A stretch of 64,000 bases of DNA from Ferdinandcohnia sp036965165 (GCF_036965165.1 NZ_JBALOX010000021.1:15391-79390); one strand, 5' to 3'. Counted from the first letter of the stretch, positions 1 through 8,325 are shown. Notes: a model not told the origin generated them from the letters alone. Program-made: numbers and translations.

Positions 1-1
1 A

Positions 2-832
2 CCACCTAGTATTCCGTTGATTGTATTCGGTGTTACGAGTGGTGTTTCGATTACAAGTTTATTCATGGCTGGTATTGTTCCAGGAATTATGATGGCCATT
101 GGATTAGTGATTATTTGGGCTCTCATGATGAAAAAAGGTGATGTTACAGTTCTGCCAAGAAAAAGTGCTAAAGATGTTTGGAAGGGTTTACTAAGCTCAT
201 TCTGGGCTTTATTATTACCTGTTATTATTATCGTTGGATTACGTGGAGGTATTTTTACTCCTACTGAGGCAGGGGTAGTTGCTGCATTTTATGCTTTATT
301 AATAAGTGTTGTAATCTATCGGGAATTAAAGTTGTCTGCCCTGTATGAAGTACTTGTTGCAACAGCGAAGACAACGAGTACCGTTATGTTTCTAATTGCA
401 GCTGCGATGATTTCTGCATATTTAATTACAATATCTGATATTCCAATGGTTATTAGTGATTTCCTAGGGCCATTTACTGAAAACCCAACAGTTCTTATGC
501 TAGTTATTGTGTTCATCTTATTTGTCGTTGGAACGGCAATGGATATCACTCCGGCTATTTTAATTCTAGTTCCTATCTTGATGCCGTTAGTAAAAATGGC
601 TGGAATTAATGAAGTTTACTTTGGAATAGTCTTTGTATTTGTTTTAACAATTAGTCTATTAACTCCACCGGTAGGAACCGTTATGAACGTTGCTGCGGCG
701 GTTGGAAAAGTTAGTATCGCTCAATTCGTGAAGGGTGTATGGCCATTCTTAGTAGTATATTCAATTATTGCGATTTTACTAGTATTGTTCCCATCCATCG
801 TTCTTGTACCTTTAGAGTTTTTCCTTAAATAA
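2..832 (+). CDS. TRAP transporter large permease (DctM family), 5'-truncated
   Basis: The reading frame is open from the first bases of the window, which read PPSIPLIVFG, a typical DctM segment, so the gene starts upstream. About 276 residues remain, with some seven hydrophobic segments and the conserved motifs FTPTEAGVVAA and DITPAILILVPI. DctM proteins are the 12-helix subunit of TRAP transporters, which import organic acids with sodium and a periplasmic-type binding protein. The binding protein and small permease should lie just outside the window. The substrate cannot be told from this fragment. A strong terminator follows directly. Confidence 0.9.
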   Translation, partial: PPSIPLIVFGVTSGVSITSLFMAGIVPGIMMAIGLVIIWALMMKKGDVTVLPRKSAKDVWKGLLSSFWALLLPVIIIVGLRGGIFTPTEAGVVAAFYALLISVVIYRELKLSALYEVLVATAKTTSTVMFLIAAAMISAYLITISDIPMVISDFLGPFTENPTVLMLVIVFILFVVGTAMDITPAILILVPILMPLVKMAGINEVYFGIVFVFVLTISLLTPPVGTVMNVAAAVGKVSIAQFVKGVWPFLVVYSIIAILLVLFPSIVLVPLEFFLK

Positions 833-840
833 GTAGAAAA

Positions 841-880
841 GAAGAAGGGGTGGTTCTCAACCAACCCCTTCTTCATCTTT
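841..880. terminator. bidirectional terminator between dctM and mscS
   Basis: GAAGAAGGGGTGGTT pairs with a right arm at 859-874 with one bulged base. It lies between two genes that converge, so it can stop both. Confidence 0.8.
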
Positions 881-901
881 ATGCCCTATTGTTGTTCGCC
901 A

Positions 902-1735
902 TTACGATGAATGGTCAACTGATGAGACACCGGAATTACCACTTTCAGCGTCAAATGCCTCCTTGATGGCTTTCCGCAATTGACGTTCAACTTCCCACTG
1001 CTCACCATTTTCTGTTTTCGCAATGACACGCAACACAATATCAGAGGTTCCAATTTCCTGAACACCAATGACATTGGGTCCATCGACAATAGACTGATTG
1101 TTGGCAGCAACTTGGTCACAAGCTTCTTGCATCACCACAATGGCTTGATCAATGTCCTCATCGTAAGCAATCTTTATATCAACAAGTGCGCGCATATTCC
1201 CTCTGGAATGGTTACTCACACTTTTAATGTCTCGATTCGGAATATAATGTAAGGTCCCATCAAATCCTCGAATTTGCGTTGTACGTAATCCTACAGATTC
1301 AACAACCCCACTAAGAGCTCCAAGGGTTACATAATCGTTCACATCAATTTGCTTTTCTAATAATAAGAAGAAGCCAGTTACAACATCACTTACTAGTCCC
1401 TGGGCTCCAAAACCAATGGCTAGTCCCACAACTCCAGCGCCAGCAATAAGACTTGCAACAGGGATATTAAAAATGTCAAATATGGAGGCAACCAAAATAA
1501 AGACCAACGCATAGGAGAGGATGTTTTCCATAAGCTTTTGTAGCGTGTGCGCTCGTCCTAAAGAAATATTTTGTTTATCCTGTAATTTCGTAAAGGTACG
1601 GTCAATGACTTTGTTCCCAATCTTTTTAACAATGATAAATGCAATGAAGACCCCGATTATTTTTAAGGCTGTAAAACCTGCATTGATGAGCAGGGCCTCC
1701 CAATTGTAATTGAACAAACTATCATCCTTCCTCAT
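902..1735 (-). CDS. MscS-family mechanosensitive channel
   Basis: The 277-residue protein has N-terminal membrane helices (about residues 15-40 and 70-105), then the pore helix rich in Gly and Ala (LIAGAGVVGLAIGFGAQGLVSDVVTGFFLLLEKQ, in pieces) that marks MscS, then a beta-rich cytosolic domain. The length matches the small MscS proteins of Bacillus such as YkuT. Such channels open on membrane tension and release solutes on osmotic downshift. It is a single gene, convergent with dctM and running away from a repeat-filled intergenic stretch. Confidence 0.9.
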   Translation of the reverse strand: MRKDDSLFNYNWEALLINAGFTALKIIGVFIAFIIVKKIGNKVIDRTFTKLQDKQNISLGRAHTLQKLMENILSYALVFILVASIFDIFNIPVASLIAGAGVVGLAIGFGAQGLVSDVVTGFFLLLEKQIDVNDYVTLGALSGVVESVGLRTTQIRGFDGTLHYIPNRDIKSVSNHSRGNMRALVDIKIAYDEDIDQAIVVMQEACDQVAANNQSIVDGPNVIGVQEIGTSDIVLRVIAKTENGEQWEVERQLRKAIKEAFDAESGNSGVSSVDHSS

Positions 1736-1782
1736 GTTTTTCTTTTTTCATAGTAAGAGAATACCACAATCACCTTGAGCAG

Positions 1783-1974
1783 ATAAATAGACGGAAAAAT
1801 TTCGCTTAATAAGTAATTATCATTAAAGTTCGCCTTAATTGACGGAGAAATTCCGCCTATTGACTCGGAAAATTCGAAAATAGGGGATTTTACTTGGCTT
1901 AATCGGAAAACCCACCCTTATTTCCCCCGAAGCGCGCTTCATTTTGCATATTACCGGAAAATCTCCGCCTATTT
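1783..1974 (+). repeat. four-hairpin intergenic repeat, copy A
   Basis: About 190 bp with four spaced imperfect palindromes, each of the form CGGAAAA..TTCCGCCTATT. The same order of blocks occurs at 22689-22878, 43788-43977 and, inverted, at 57760-57947. Shared inner blocks include TTAATAAGTAATT, a CCCCGAA..G..CCATTTTGCAT stretch and a final ACCGGAAA..CTCCGCCTAT. It lies between mscS and the cofE-like gene and holds no real gene. Confidence 0.85.
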
Positions 1975-1989
1975 GCCTGGTGTACATTT

Positions 1990-2020
1990 CTAATAAAGAA
2001 ACTCGCCAATTGGCGAGTTC
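1990..2020 (-). terminator. terminator of the cofE-like gene
   Basis: AACTCGCCAATTGGCGAGTT at 2000-2019 is a perfect 20-bp palindrome, followed on the minus strand by TCTTTATTA. It sits 24 bp past the stop codon of the minus-strand gene. Confidence 0.65.
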
Positions 2021-2042
2021 TATATGACTGTATTTTACCTGC

Positions 2043-3233
2043 TTACTTTGTATAGTTATCAAAATATCCTTGGATGTAGACGAATGGAGTTCCTTTGTCT
2101 CCGCTTCCTGATGTTAGGTCAGAAAGAGAACCGATAAGGTCAGTTAGTCTTCTAGGTGTTGTTCCTTGTGCTTCCATTTGACCAACAAGGTCGCCTTCTT
2201 TGTTCGCGATAAATTCAGAGATTGCTTTTTTAAGTTCTTCACCTTTTAAATCAGCAAAATTGTTATCAGCAAGATATTTTAATTTTACTTCATTTGGTGT
2301 ACCTTCAAGACCTGCAGTATAGGCAGGGGATACAACTGGGTCAGCTAGCTCCCAAATTTTTCCGACAGGGTCTTTAAAAGCACCGTCTCCGTAAACCATA
2401 ACCTCTACATTTTTACCGGACTTCTCTTTAAGAAGCTCTTGAATGTTATCAACGATTGGTTGGCAATTACGAGGGAAAAGCTTTACACTTTCTTCCGTTG
2501 CTTTGTTTGAACCAAGTAAACCATATTGTTCATTATAACCGCTACCGTCGATAGATTCAGAAAGAATATTGTCAAGACTGTAGACCTTTTCGCCACCATT
2601 TGCTTTTAAAATTCTCTTTGTACGGAATCTCGTGTGTATATCACAAGTTAAAACGTTCTTTGTATAGTCTAAAATGGTTTTTGGATTGTTTGAGAAGATA
2701 ACCTCACATTCAACCCCATATTCTTCGACTAACGATTTATAGTAATCAATGTAATCTACGCCAGTAAAGGGATGTGTATTGTATCCGAAAAGATCACGGA
2801 ATTGTTGTTCTGTTAAAACATCTGTCCAAGGGTTTACCCCTTTTTCATCAAGAAGATCGATGTCCACTAAGTGGTTACCAACTTCATCTGAAGGATAGCT
2901 TAACATTAGGACAATTTTTTTCGCACCTTTCGCGATTCCACGAAGGTTGATTGCAAAACGGTTACGACTTAGAATTGGAAAAATGACGCCAACAGTGTCA
3001 TCACCAAACTTTGATTCTACATCCTTTGCAATATCATTAATGGTCGCATAGTTTCCTTGAGCACGTGCAACAATAGATTCAGTTATTGTCACGATGTCTT
3101 TGTCCTGAATGGTAAAACCTTCAACCTCAGAAGCCGTTAATACAGTATCAACAACGATTTGCTCTATGCTGTCGCCTTTATTGATAATAGGTCCACGTAA
3201 ACCTCTTGCAACAGTTCCAACTACTCTTTCCAA
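2043..3233 (-). CDS. coenzyme F420-0:L-glutamate ligase (CofE)-like protein
   Basis: The 396-residue protein has the CofE/F420_ligase fold signature in its N-terminal part (GLRGPIINKGDSI, then GFTIQDKDIVTITESIVARAQG), followed by a C-terminal half of about 200 residues without a motif I recognise. CofE adds glutamate to F420-0, but Bacillaceae are not known to make F420, so the true substrate is open. The upstream GTG at 3242 overlaps the AGGAGTG ribosome site; TTG at 3233, eight bases after it, is the better start. It is divergent from a LysR regulator that may control it. Confidence 0.7.
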   Translation of the reverse strand: MERVVGTVARGLRGPIINKGDSIEQIVVDTVLTASEVEGFTIQDKDIVTITESIVARAQGNYATINDIAKDVESKFGDDTVGVIFPILSRNRFAINLRGIAKGAKKIVLMLSYPSDEVGNHLVDIDLLDEKGVNPWTDVLTEQQFRDLFGYNTHPFTGVDYIDYYKSLVEEYGVECEVIFSNNPKTILDYTKNVLTCDIHTRFRTKRILKANGGEKVYSLDNILSESIDGSGYNEQYGLLGSNKATEESVKLFPRNCQPIVDNIQELLKEKSGKNVEVMVYGDGAFKDPVGKIWELADPVVSPAYTAGLEGTPNEVKLKYLADNNFADLKGEELKKAISEFIANKEGDLVGQMEAQGTTPRRLTDLIGSLSDLTSGSGDKGTPFVYIQGYFDNYTK

Positions 3234-3242
3234 AACAATCAC

Positions 3243-3345
3243 TCCTACATGCTAATAGACTTAATGTAAATAATATCTACTAGTACTATACATCTAATAT
3301 ATGATATAAGTAAAATTAATATATCTAATAATGGGTATAAGGGTG
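3243..3345. promoter_or_regulatory. divergent promoter region with possible LysR sites
   Basis: This AT-rich 100-bp interval separates divergent cofE-like and lysR genes. Near-repeats of TCTAATATATGATAT and TTAATATATCTAATA at about 3290-3331 are the only candidate operators I see. No clear sigma-A pair was found. Confidence 0.3.
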
Positions 3346-3351
3346 AGTTAT

Positions 3352-4254
3352 ATGATAGGAAAATTAGATTTATATAAGGTTTTTAGTGTGGTTGCAAAGA
3401 ATGGAAGTTTTTCGAAGGCGGCAAAGGACCTTTTCATGACACAGCCTGCAGTTAGTCAGGCGATGATGCAGTTAGAAAGGGAGTTGGACATTCGGCTGTT
3501 TAATCGCACACCAAAAGGGGTGACTTTGACGAATGAAGGAAAATTATTATTTGAATATGTCCATTCCGCGATGAATCTCCTCCATGTTGGAGAGGAAATG
3601 ATTTTAGAATTTAAAAATCTGACGAAAGGCGAATTAAGGATTGGTGTAGGGGATACGATATCAAAGCACTTTTTGCTGAAGTACCTAGAAACCTTCCACA
3701 TGGAATATCCAAATATCAAGTTTAAAATTGAAAACGGTACGACCCAGGAGCTTATTTCTTTGTTAAAGTTGGGTGAGGTCGATCTTGCGGTTTGTAATTT
3801 CCCTGTAGATGATCCTGTTCTCGCGCAAATCCCTTGCATGGATATCCACGACATTTTTGTGTGTGGAGAAAATTACAATAAGTTTTTGCCTAAATCAGTG
3901 AGTTTACAAGAATTAATTAAGCATCCTTTAATCATTCTTGAACCAAAGTCAGTTTCTCGAAAGTATGTCGATGAGTTTTTGTTATCTAAGGGTTTAAGGA
4001 TTTCACCCGAATTTGAACTAGGCTCACATGACTTGCTGTTAGAATTTGCGAAAATAAACCTAGGTATCGCTTGTGTCACGAAGGAATTCTCACAGGAATA
4101 TTTAGTAAAGGGCATTTTACACGAGGTGCCGATAAATGAAGAAATTCCAAAACGAAGCATTGGAATCTGTTACGTCAAAAATGTACCACTATCAACCGCG
4201 TCGACAAAATTTTTGGAGATCATCGAGAACCGTAGGGACGGTATTCCTGGTTAA
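3352..4254 (+). CDS. LysR-family transcriptional regulator
   Basis: The 300-residue protein has an N-terminal winged helix (FSVVAKNGSFSKAAKDLFMTQPAVSQAMMQLE) and a LysR co-inducer domain. ATG 3352 is preceded by AGGGTGA at five bases, while ATG 3331 has no ribosome site. The divergent cofE-like gene is the likely target. The last residues (ENRRDGIPG) are encoded by a short sequence shared with a repeat at 6601-6655, so the native C-terminus seems to have been replaced or extended. Confidence 0.88.
   Translation: MIGKLDLYKVFSVVAKNGSFSKAAKDLFMTQPAVSQAMMQLERELDIRLFNRTPKGVTLTNEGKLLFEYVHSAMNLLHVGEEMILEFKNLTKGELRIGVGDTISKHFLLKYLETFHMEYPNIKFKIENGTTQELISLLKLGEVDLAVCNFPVDDPVLAQIPCMDIHDIFVCGENYNKFLPKSVSLQELIKHPLIILEPKSVSRKYVDEFLLSKGLRISPEFELGSHDLLLEFAKINLGIACVTKEFSQEYLVKGILHEVPINEEIPKRSIGICYVKNVPLSTASTKFLEIIENRRDGIPG
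4224..4250 (+). repeat. REP-like fragment at the 3' end of lysR
   Basis: GAACCGTAGGGACGGT, followed by a near-identical tail, also occurs in the other orientation at about 6630-6655. It encodes the last residues of the LysR protein. Confidence 0.55.
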
Positions 4255-4274
4255 TCTTGAACCGCCCCACGTGT

Positions 4275-4976
4275 TTATTCCACATAATATATTTTTGAAT
4301 GGGTAGCATCATAGCAATAAAGTCTTCCGCCATATGCACAGCCGCCATCAATGCCGATAATGTTATTTTTACCGAAATACATGTCGTTGCTTTTATGTAA
4401 GTATTTTGTAGGTGTATGGCCGAATATGACCGTTTTTTCTCCGGTATATCCATTGTGAAATTCCTCTCGAATCCAGACGAATAGATGGGGGTCTGTTGAT
4501 TCTAATGGTGTTTCCGGATGAACACCTGCATGAACAAAAATATGTGTATCTGTTTCATAGTAATAAGGAAATTCTTTTAAAATGTCTAAATGAGGTCGGA
4601 TTTCTTCATTCATTTCAAGAAGGTTTGGCATTTCTTCTGTTGTGTACCAATACTTGGCATCATCTTTTTCAATGTGGTAGCCATAGTTTTGGAGCGTTTT
4701 AATTCCGCCATTGTAAAACCATCTTTTGACGCTCATCGAATCAGCACGAAAGGCCTCCATCATCAATTTTTCGTGATTGCCAATTAACGCAATCGCACCG
4801 TCATTTCGTAATTGAATCACTTTATCTAAAACGGCCCTTGATTGTGGTCCACGATCAACGTAGTCTCCTAACAAAAAAAGCTGATCTTGCTTATAATCAT
4901 ATTGTACAAGCTCCAATAGTTGCTCGAATTTATCTAAATCTCCATGAATATCACTAATCGCAAGCATTCGCTTCAC
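4275..4976 (-). CDS. calcineurin-like metallophosphoesterase (serine/threonine phosphatase type)
   Basis: All phosphoesterase metal motifs are present in order: DIHGD near residue 9, GDYVDRG near 37, GNHE near 67, an HAGV near 151 and GHTPT near 187. At 233 residues it matches PrpE-type and diadenosine tetraphosphatase enzymes of Bacillus. The protein is cytosolic by sequence. The substrate (phosphoprotein or Ap4A) cannot be decided here. The start is GTG 4976 or the in-frame ATG three codons later. Confidence 0.88.
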   Translation of the reverse strand: MKRMLAISDIHGDLDKFEQLLELVQYDYKQDQLFLLGDYVDRGPQSRAVLDKVIQLRNDGAIALIGNHEKLMMEAFRADSMSVKRWFYNGGIKTLQNYGYHIEKDDAKYWYTTEEMPNLLEMNEEIRPHLDILKEFPYYYETDTHIFVHAGVHPETPLESTDPHLFVWIREEFHNGYTGEKTVIFGHTPTKYLHKSNDMYFGKNNIIGIDGGCAYGGRLYCYDATHSKIYYVE

Positions 4977-5102
4977 ACATCACACAACCTTTTTCATTAT
5001 AGGTACTTCTATTTTAACACATCCTACATTTAGTTAAGGAATCCCCCATTTTGTATAATCTTTATTGATTTAAAAAATACTAGAAGTATTAAAAGGAAAG
5101 TT

Positions 5103-5777
5103 GTGTCGTCAATGAAATTAAAAAGTCAGTTATCAGTTGCATTTATCCTTTGTCTCTTTTCGCTAATCGTCTTTGGTGTACTGGCCTATTATGTTCACGG
5201 TCATGATATTATTCGATTTGACAGCCGTGTCATATCGCTGATACAGGGGATGGAGTCGGTCTGGCTAACCTTTCTGATGAAGTTCCTTTCGTTTATTGGA
5301 TCAGCACCAGTTATCATTGTTTTATCCATTTTAATTCTGTTTTTCCTATATAAAGCATTAAAGCATCGCTATGAGCTCATTTTGTTTGTGGGAGTAATGG
5401 TGGGGTCACCGCTTTTGAACATTTTATTGAAGGAATTGTTTAAACGAGTAAGACCAGATTTTCACCGATTAGTTGAAATTTCAGGCTATAGCTTTCCGAG
5501 TGGACATGCGATGAGTGCTTTAACGTTTTATGGGATTATCACGTTCTTGTTGTGGCGTCATATTTCAGTAAAGTGGGGGAGAATAGCACTTCTTACGTTT
5601 AGCGGACTTATGATTTTCGGTATAGGGATGAGTCGGATTTATCTGGGTGTTCATTACCCAACCGATGTAATCGGAGGCTATTTCGCAAGCGCCGTGTGGC
5701 TAGGATTTTCAATTTGGACCTTTCAATGGTTCAAGGAAAGACGAGCGGTTAGGTATGCAAGGCTGGGAACTGGATAA
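5103..5777 (+). CDS. PAP2-family membrane phosphatase
   Basis: A 224-residue membrane protein with the three acid phosphatase motifs: K-x6-RP (KELFKRVRP), PSGH (FPSGHAMS) and SR-x5-H-x3-D (SRIYLGVHYPTD). About six membrane helices surround them. Relatives dephosphorylate undecaprenyl pyrophosphate, phosphatidylglycerol phosphate or phosphatidic acid; undecaprenyl pyrophosphate recycling is the commonest role in Bacillus. GTG 5103 lies five bases after AGGA; ATG 5112 is an alternative. A hairpin terminator follows. Confidence 0.9.
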   Translation: MSSMKLKSQLSVAFILCLFSLIVFGVLAYYVHGHDIIRFDSRVISLIQGMESVWLTFLMKFLSFIGSAPVIIVLSILILFFLYKALKHRYELILFVGVMVGSPLLNILLKELFKRVRPDFHRLVEISGYSFPSGHAMSALTFYGIITFLLWRHISVKWGRIALLTFSGLMIFGIGMSRIYLGVHYPTDVIGGYFASAVWLGFSIWTFQWFKERRAVRYARLGTG

Positions 5778-5782
5778 GTTAC

Positions 5783-5825
5783 CCCAAGCGGCACAATTAC
5801 ATGTGTCGAATCTTGGGGAAATGTT
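5783..5825 (+). terminator. terminator after the PAP2 gene
   Basis: CCCCAAG at 5783-5789 pairs with CTTGGGG at 5813-5819, with inner GCACA/TGTGT pairing. The T-run is weak (ATGTTTTA). Confidence 0.55.
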
Positions 5826-5829
5826 TTAA

Positions 5830-5858
5830 TTGAATATGAAAGCGCTATCAATTATAAT
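5830..5858 (+). promoter_or_regulatory. sigma-A promoter for a small peptide gene
   Basis: TTGAAT at 5830-5835 and TATAAT at 5853-5858 are separated by exactly 17 bases. Nothing else downstream on this strand before the terminator at 5967 could use it except the small open frame at 5876. Confidence 0.65.
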
Positions 5859-5875
5859 AAAGTCAGGTGGATGAC

Positions 5876-5938
5876 ATGTGTGGTCATCATGGTATTTGGC
5901 GAAGGTGGGGCCAATACTGTAGTGAGGTAATACATTAA
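5876..5938 (+). CDS. candidate 20-residue peptide, rich in Cys, His, Trp and Arg
   Basis: The short frame reads MCGHHGIWRRWGQYCSEVIH. It has a strong ribosome site (AGGTGG, five bases before ATG), a near-consensus promoter at 5830-5858 and a strong terminator at 5967, so it looks like a complete transcription unit of about 145 nt. I do not recognise the peptide. The predicted transcript starts almost at the ribosome site, giving a very short leader. It could instead be a small RNA; codon statistics are useless at this length. Confidence 0.45.
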   Translation: MCGHHGIWRRWGQYCSEVIH

Positions 5939-5966
5939 CGAGTAACTTTTTAAAAGTATTCTTTAA

Positions 5967-6012
5967 AAGAGACCTTTTAATTCGGTGGTGAATTAAAAGG
6001 TCTCTTTTTTTG
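5967..6012. terminator. strong bidirectional terminator
   Basis: AGAGACCTTTTAATT at 5968-5982 pairs perfectly (15 bp) with 5991-6005 and is followed by TTTTTTT on the plus strand. It closes the small plus-strand unit and can also end the minus-strand membrane protein gene. Confidence 0.9.
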
Positions 6013-6026
6013 ATGTTATTATTATT

Positions 6027-6524
6027 TCAAATTAAGTCAGCCTCATCGAACTCCTGGAAATTTGATGATTGTTTTGGAAGGATGAATTTCTCATAAAACT
6101 TGTGGAAGATAAAATTCATCAGAGCGTCTGAAAAAATCAACATAAAAAACTTGGCAGAACTAATTTTTAATTTGAAAAATTGTAGCTTTCTAAGTAATGA
6201 AACGACCGGATATGCATAAATCCAATCTGCCACAAGGTTTATGATCGTGTATGGGAGAAACTTCCCCTTTGATAAATTAAACACCCAATAAGTTGCAAAA
6301 AGATAGGGTCCCAATATTAATATACAAACGTCACACACCATGGCACCAACGCTGCCCTTTACCTTCCAGAGCTTATGTACAGTAAAGTAGAAAATCTCAA
6401 ACATTATAATGCTAGAAGAAAACAAGGCAACAGGTAAGTATTTTATGTAAGATTTCTTTGGAAGTAACACTGCTGCAACCACCGAACATAGAACAATAAA
6501 AATCCTAATGCCGTTTTTTAACAT
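6027..6524 (-). CDS. small integral membrane protein of unknown function
   Basis: A 165-residue protein with about four hydrophobic segments (for example IRIFIVLCSVVAAVLL and CILILGPYLFATYWVF). I do not recognise the family with confidence; similar multi-pass proteins of this size are annotated as hypothetical in many Bacillus genomes. ATG 6524 is preceded by GAAAGGA at eight bases. The frame stays open upstream to 6632, but that part runs through a REP-like repeat and has no ribosome site, so I exclude it. Confidence 0.6.
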   Translation of the reverse strand: MLKNGIRIFIVLCSVVAAVLLPKKSYIKYLPVALFSSSIIMFEIFYFTVHKLWKVKGSVGAMVCDVCILILGPYLFATYWVFNLSKGKFLPYTIINLVADWIYAYPVVSLLRKLQFFKLKISSAKFFMLIFSDALMNFIFHKFYEKFILPKQSSNFQEFDEADLI

Positions 6525-6600
6525 GTAAAACAGTCCTTTCAGAACCAAGTTTTTCTTAATGTGTTCTAAGAGAAAGGTTCTTATACGAAAAACAAGGTCC

Positions 6601-6655
6601 TGGACAGGCACTAGGTGGGCAATTGGGACCACAAGAACCGTCCCTACGGTTCCGT
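6601..6655 (-). repeat. REP-like palindromic element
   Basis: On the minus strand it reads GGAACCGTAGGGACGGTT then TTGTGGTCCCAATTGCC and a GTGCCTGTCC stretch. The first part is shared with 4224-4250. Its look (GGGAC and GTCCC blocks) resembles REP elements scattered in Bacillus genomes. Confidence 0.55.
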
Positions 6656-6722
6656 TAAATTAGTTCGATGGAACTAAATTCCAATGCTTACAATAATTAT
6701 AAATAATATTTTGATATAATTT

Positions 6723-6737
6723 TATTTTCTGAAAAGT
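6723..6737 (+). promoter_or_regulatory. candidate CodY box upstream of brnQ
   Basis: TATTTTCTGAAAAGT matches the CodY consensus AATTTTCWGAAAATT at 13 of 15 positions. It lies about 150 bp upstream of brnQ, a branched-chain amino acid carrier, and CodY senses those amino acids. The remaining stretch 6738-6889 is AT-rich with no other element that I can name. Confidence 0.5.
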
Positions 6738-6889
6738 GTTGATTTTGGGTATTTTTCGTGATATATTAATGACTATCAAATTGAGATTTGTAAGCAAGTG
6801 GGTTTATCAGTATAATTTTTATGCTCTAGATATGCTATCGGGAAAACTACTATTTAAAGGTTATCTAGGGTGTTTTAGGAGGAATAGAT

Positions 6890-8233
6890 ATGTCATCTAG
6901 AGGTTCATTTAGCTACACCATAGCAGTAGGATTTATGCTATTTGCATTATTCTTTGGAGCGGGAAATTTAATATTCCCAGTTCAAATAGGTCAATTAGCA
7001 GGAAGTAATGTTTTTTCAGCGAATTTCGGTATGCTTATTACAGGAGTAGGTTTACCTGTTCTTGGTATCATGGCGTTAGCTTTCTCAGGTAAAAGTGATT
7101 TGGAATCACTAGCAGGCAGAGTTAATCCATTATATGGAGTTTTCTTTACCGTTGCCCTTTATTTAACAATTGGTCCTTTATTTGCAATTCCAAGAACAAA
7201 CACGGTAGCGTATGAGATTGGGATCGCACCCTTTATTGAGAATCAAGCAAGCCATCTACCATTAATTATTTTTACAATCATCTTTTTCGGTTTAACATTA
7301 TACTTTTCACTAAAATCTAGTAAGATTGTTGATATTGTCGGAAAAGTACTAACACCGATTTTATTAGTAGTCATTGCGGTCCTTATTATTGCGGCATTTG
7401 TTAATCCAATTGGTGCAATCCAAGACCCTACAGAAACATATGCAACAAATAGTTTCTTTAAAGGCTTCCAGGAAGGCTATAACACAATGGATGCACTTGC
7501 AGCGTTCGTGTTTGGAATTATCATCATTAATATCATGAAAGAACGCGGTGCACGTACTAAAAAAGAAATCATGGTTTCAACAGGTAAGGTTGCATTAGTT
7601 GCCGGTGTATTATTAGCTGCCATCTACTCTTCACTTGCATACTTAGGAGCTACAAGTGTGGAAGGATTTGGCATTATGGAAAATGGTGGAGCGGTTTTAG
7701 CTTCTGCTTCTCAGCACTTCTTTGGTTGGTATGGTAAATTAATTCTTGCTGTTATCGTTATTGCAGCATGTTTAACAACAAGTATCGGACTTATCACATC
7801 TTGTGCAGCATATTTCTCAAAATTAGTTCCTGCTCTTTCTTATAAGCGATGGGCAGTTATCTTTACATTATTTAGTGCAGTTATCTCAAACTTTGGTTTA
7901 AGTACAATTATTAACTTTTCAATTCCAGTACTTGTTTTGCTTTATCCATTGGCAATGTGTTTAATGGTATTAACATTCTTACACCCTCTATTCAAGGGAC
8001 GTAAGGAAGTGTACCAAGTTAGTATTTTAGCTACATTCATCCTAAGTATTAATGATGGATTGAACGCAGCTGGTGTAAAAATTGCTGCTATCAATGAACT
8101 ATTTACAGCAGTTCTTCCTCTTTATTCCGTAGGATTAGGGTGGATCATTCCAGCGATTATCGGCGGGGTAATCGGATATTTAATTAGTATCATTAAAAAT
8201 GGTGCTCTAAATCCAGAGCCAATTGAAGAATAA
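6890..8233 (+). CDS. brnQ: branched-chain amino acid:cation symporter BrnQ
   Basis: The 447-residue protein has about 12 membrane helices and the LIVCS family start (GFMLFALFFGAGNLIFP), with the family motif FAIPRTNTVAYEIGI near residue 98. BrnQ imports leucine, isoleucine and valine with sodium or protons. ATG 6890 follows AGGAGGAA at good spacing. It is monocistronic, with a terminator behind it and a candidate CodY box in front, which would link uptake to amino acid supply. Confidence 0.95.
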   Translation: MSSRGSFSYTIAVGFMLFALFFGAGNLIFPVQIGQLAGSNVFSANFGMLITGVGLPVLGIMALAFSGKSDLESLAGRVNPLYGVFFTVALYLTIGPLFAIPRTNTVAYEIGIAPFIENQASHLPLIIFTIIFFGLTLYFSLKSSKIVDIVGKVLTPILLVVIAVLIIAAFVNPIGAIQDPTETYATNSFFKGFQEGYNTMDALAAFVFGIIIINIMKERGARTKKEIMVSTGKVALVAGVLLAAIYSSLAYLGATSVEGFGIMENGGAVLASASQHFFGWYGKLILAVIVIAACLTTSIGLITSCAAYFSKLVPALSYKRWAVIFTLFSAVISNFGLSTIINFSIPVLVLLYPLAMCLMVLTFLHPLFKGRKEVYQVSILATFILSINDGLNAAGVKIAAINELFTAVLPLYSVGLGWIIPAIIGGVIGYLISIIKNGALNPEPIEE

Positions 8234-8240
8234 CCAAGAA

Positions 8241-8281
8241 GTCACAATGGGCAGTTATTACTTGCTCGTTGTGATTTTTTA
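8241..8281 (+). terminator. terminator after brnQ
   Basis: TCACAATGGGCA and TGCTCGTTGTGA pair, followed by TTTTTT at 8275-8280. Confidence 0.8.
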
Positions 8282-8325
8282 CTCATTGCTTAGATTTACA
8301 TCCAAAATCATATAATATGAAACTT

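Noticed and set aside
1835..2062. 75-codon frame, and similar short frames at 43758-43946 and 57722-57919
   Set aside because: All lie within copies of the four-hairpin repeat and differ between copies; none has a convincing ribosome site.
6525..6632. 36-residue N-terminal extension of the small membrane protein
   Set aside because: It is encoded by a REP-like repeat without a ribosome site, while ATG 6524 has GAAAGGA at proper distance.
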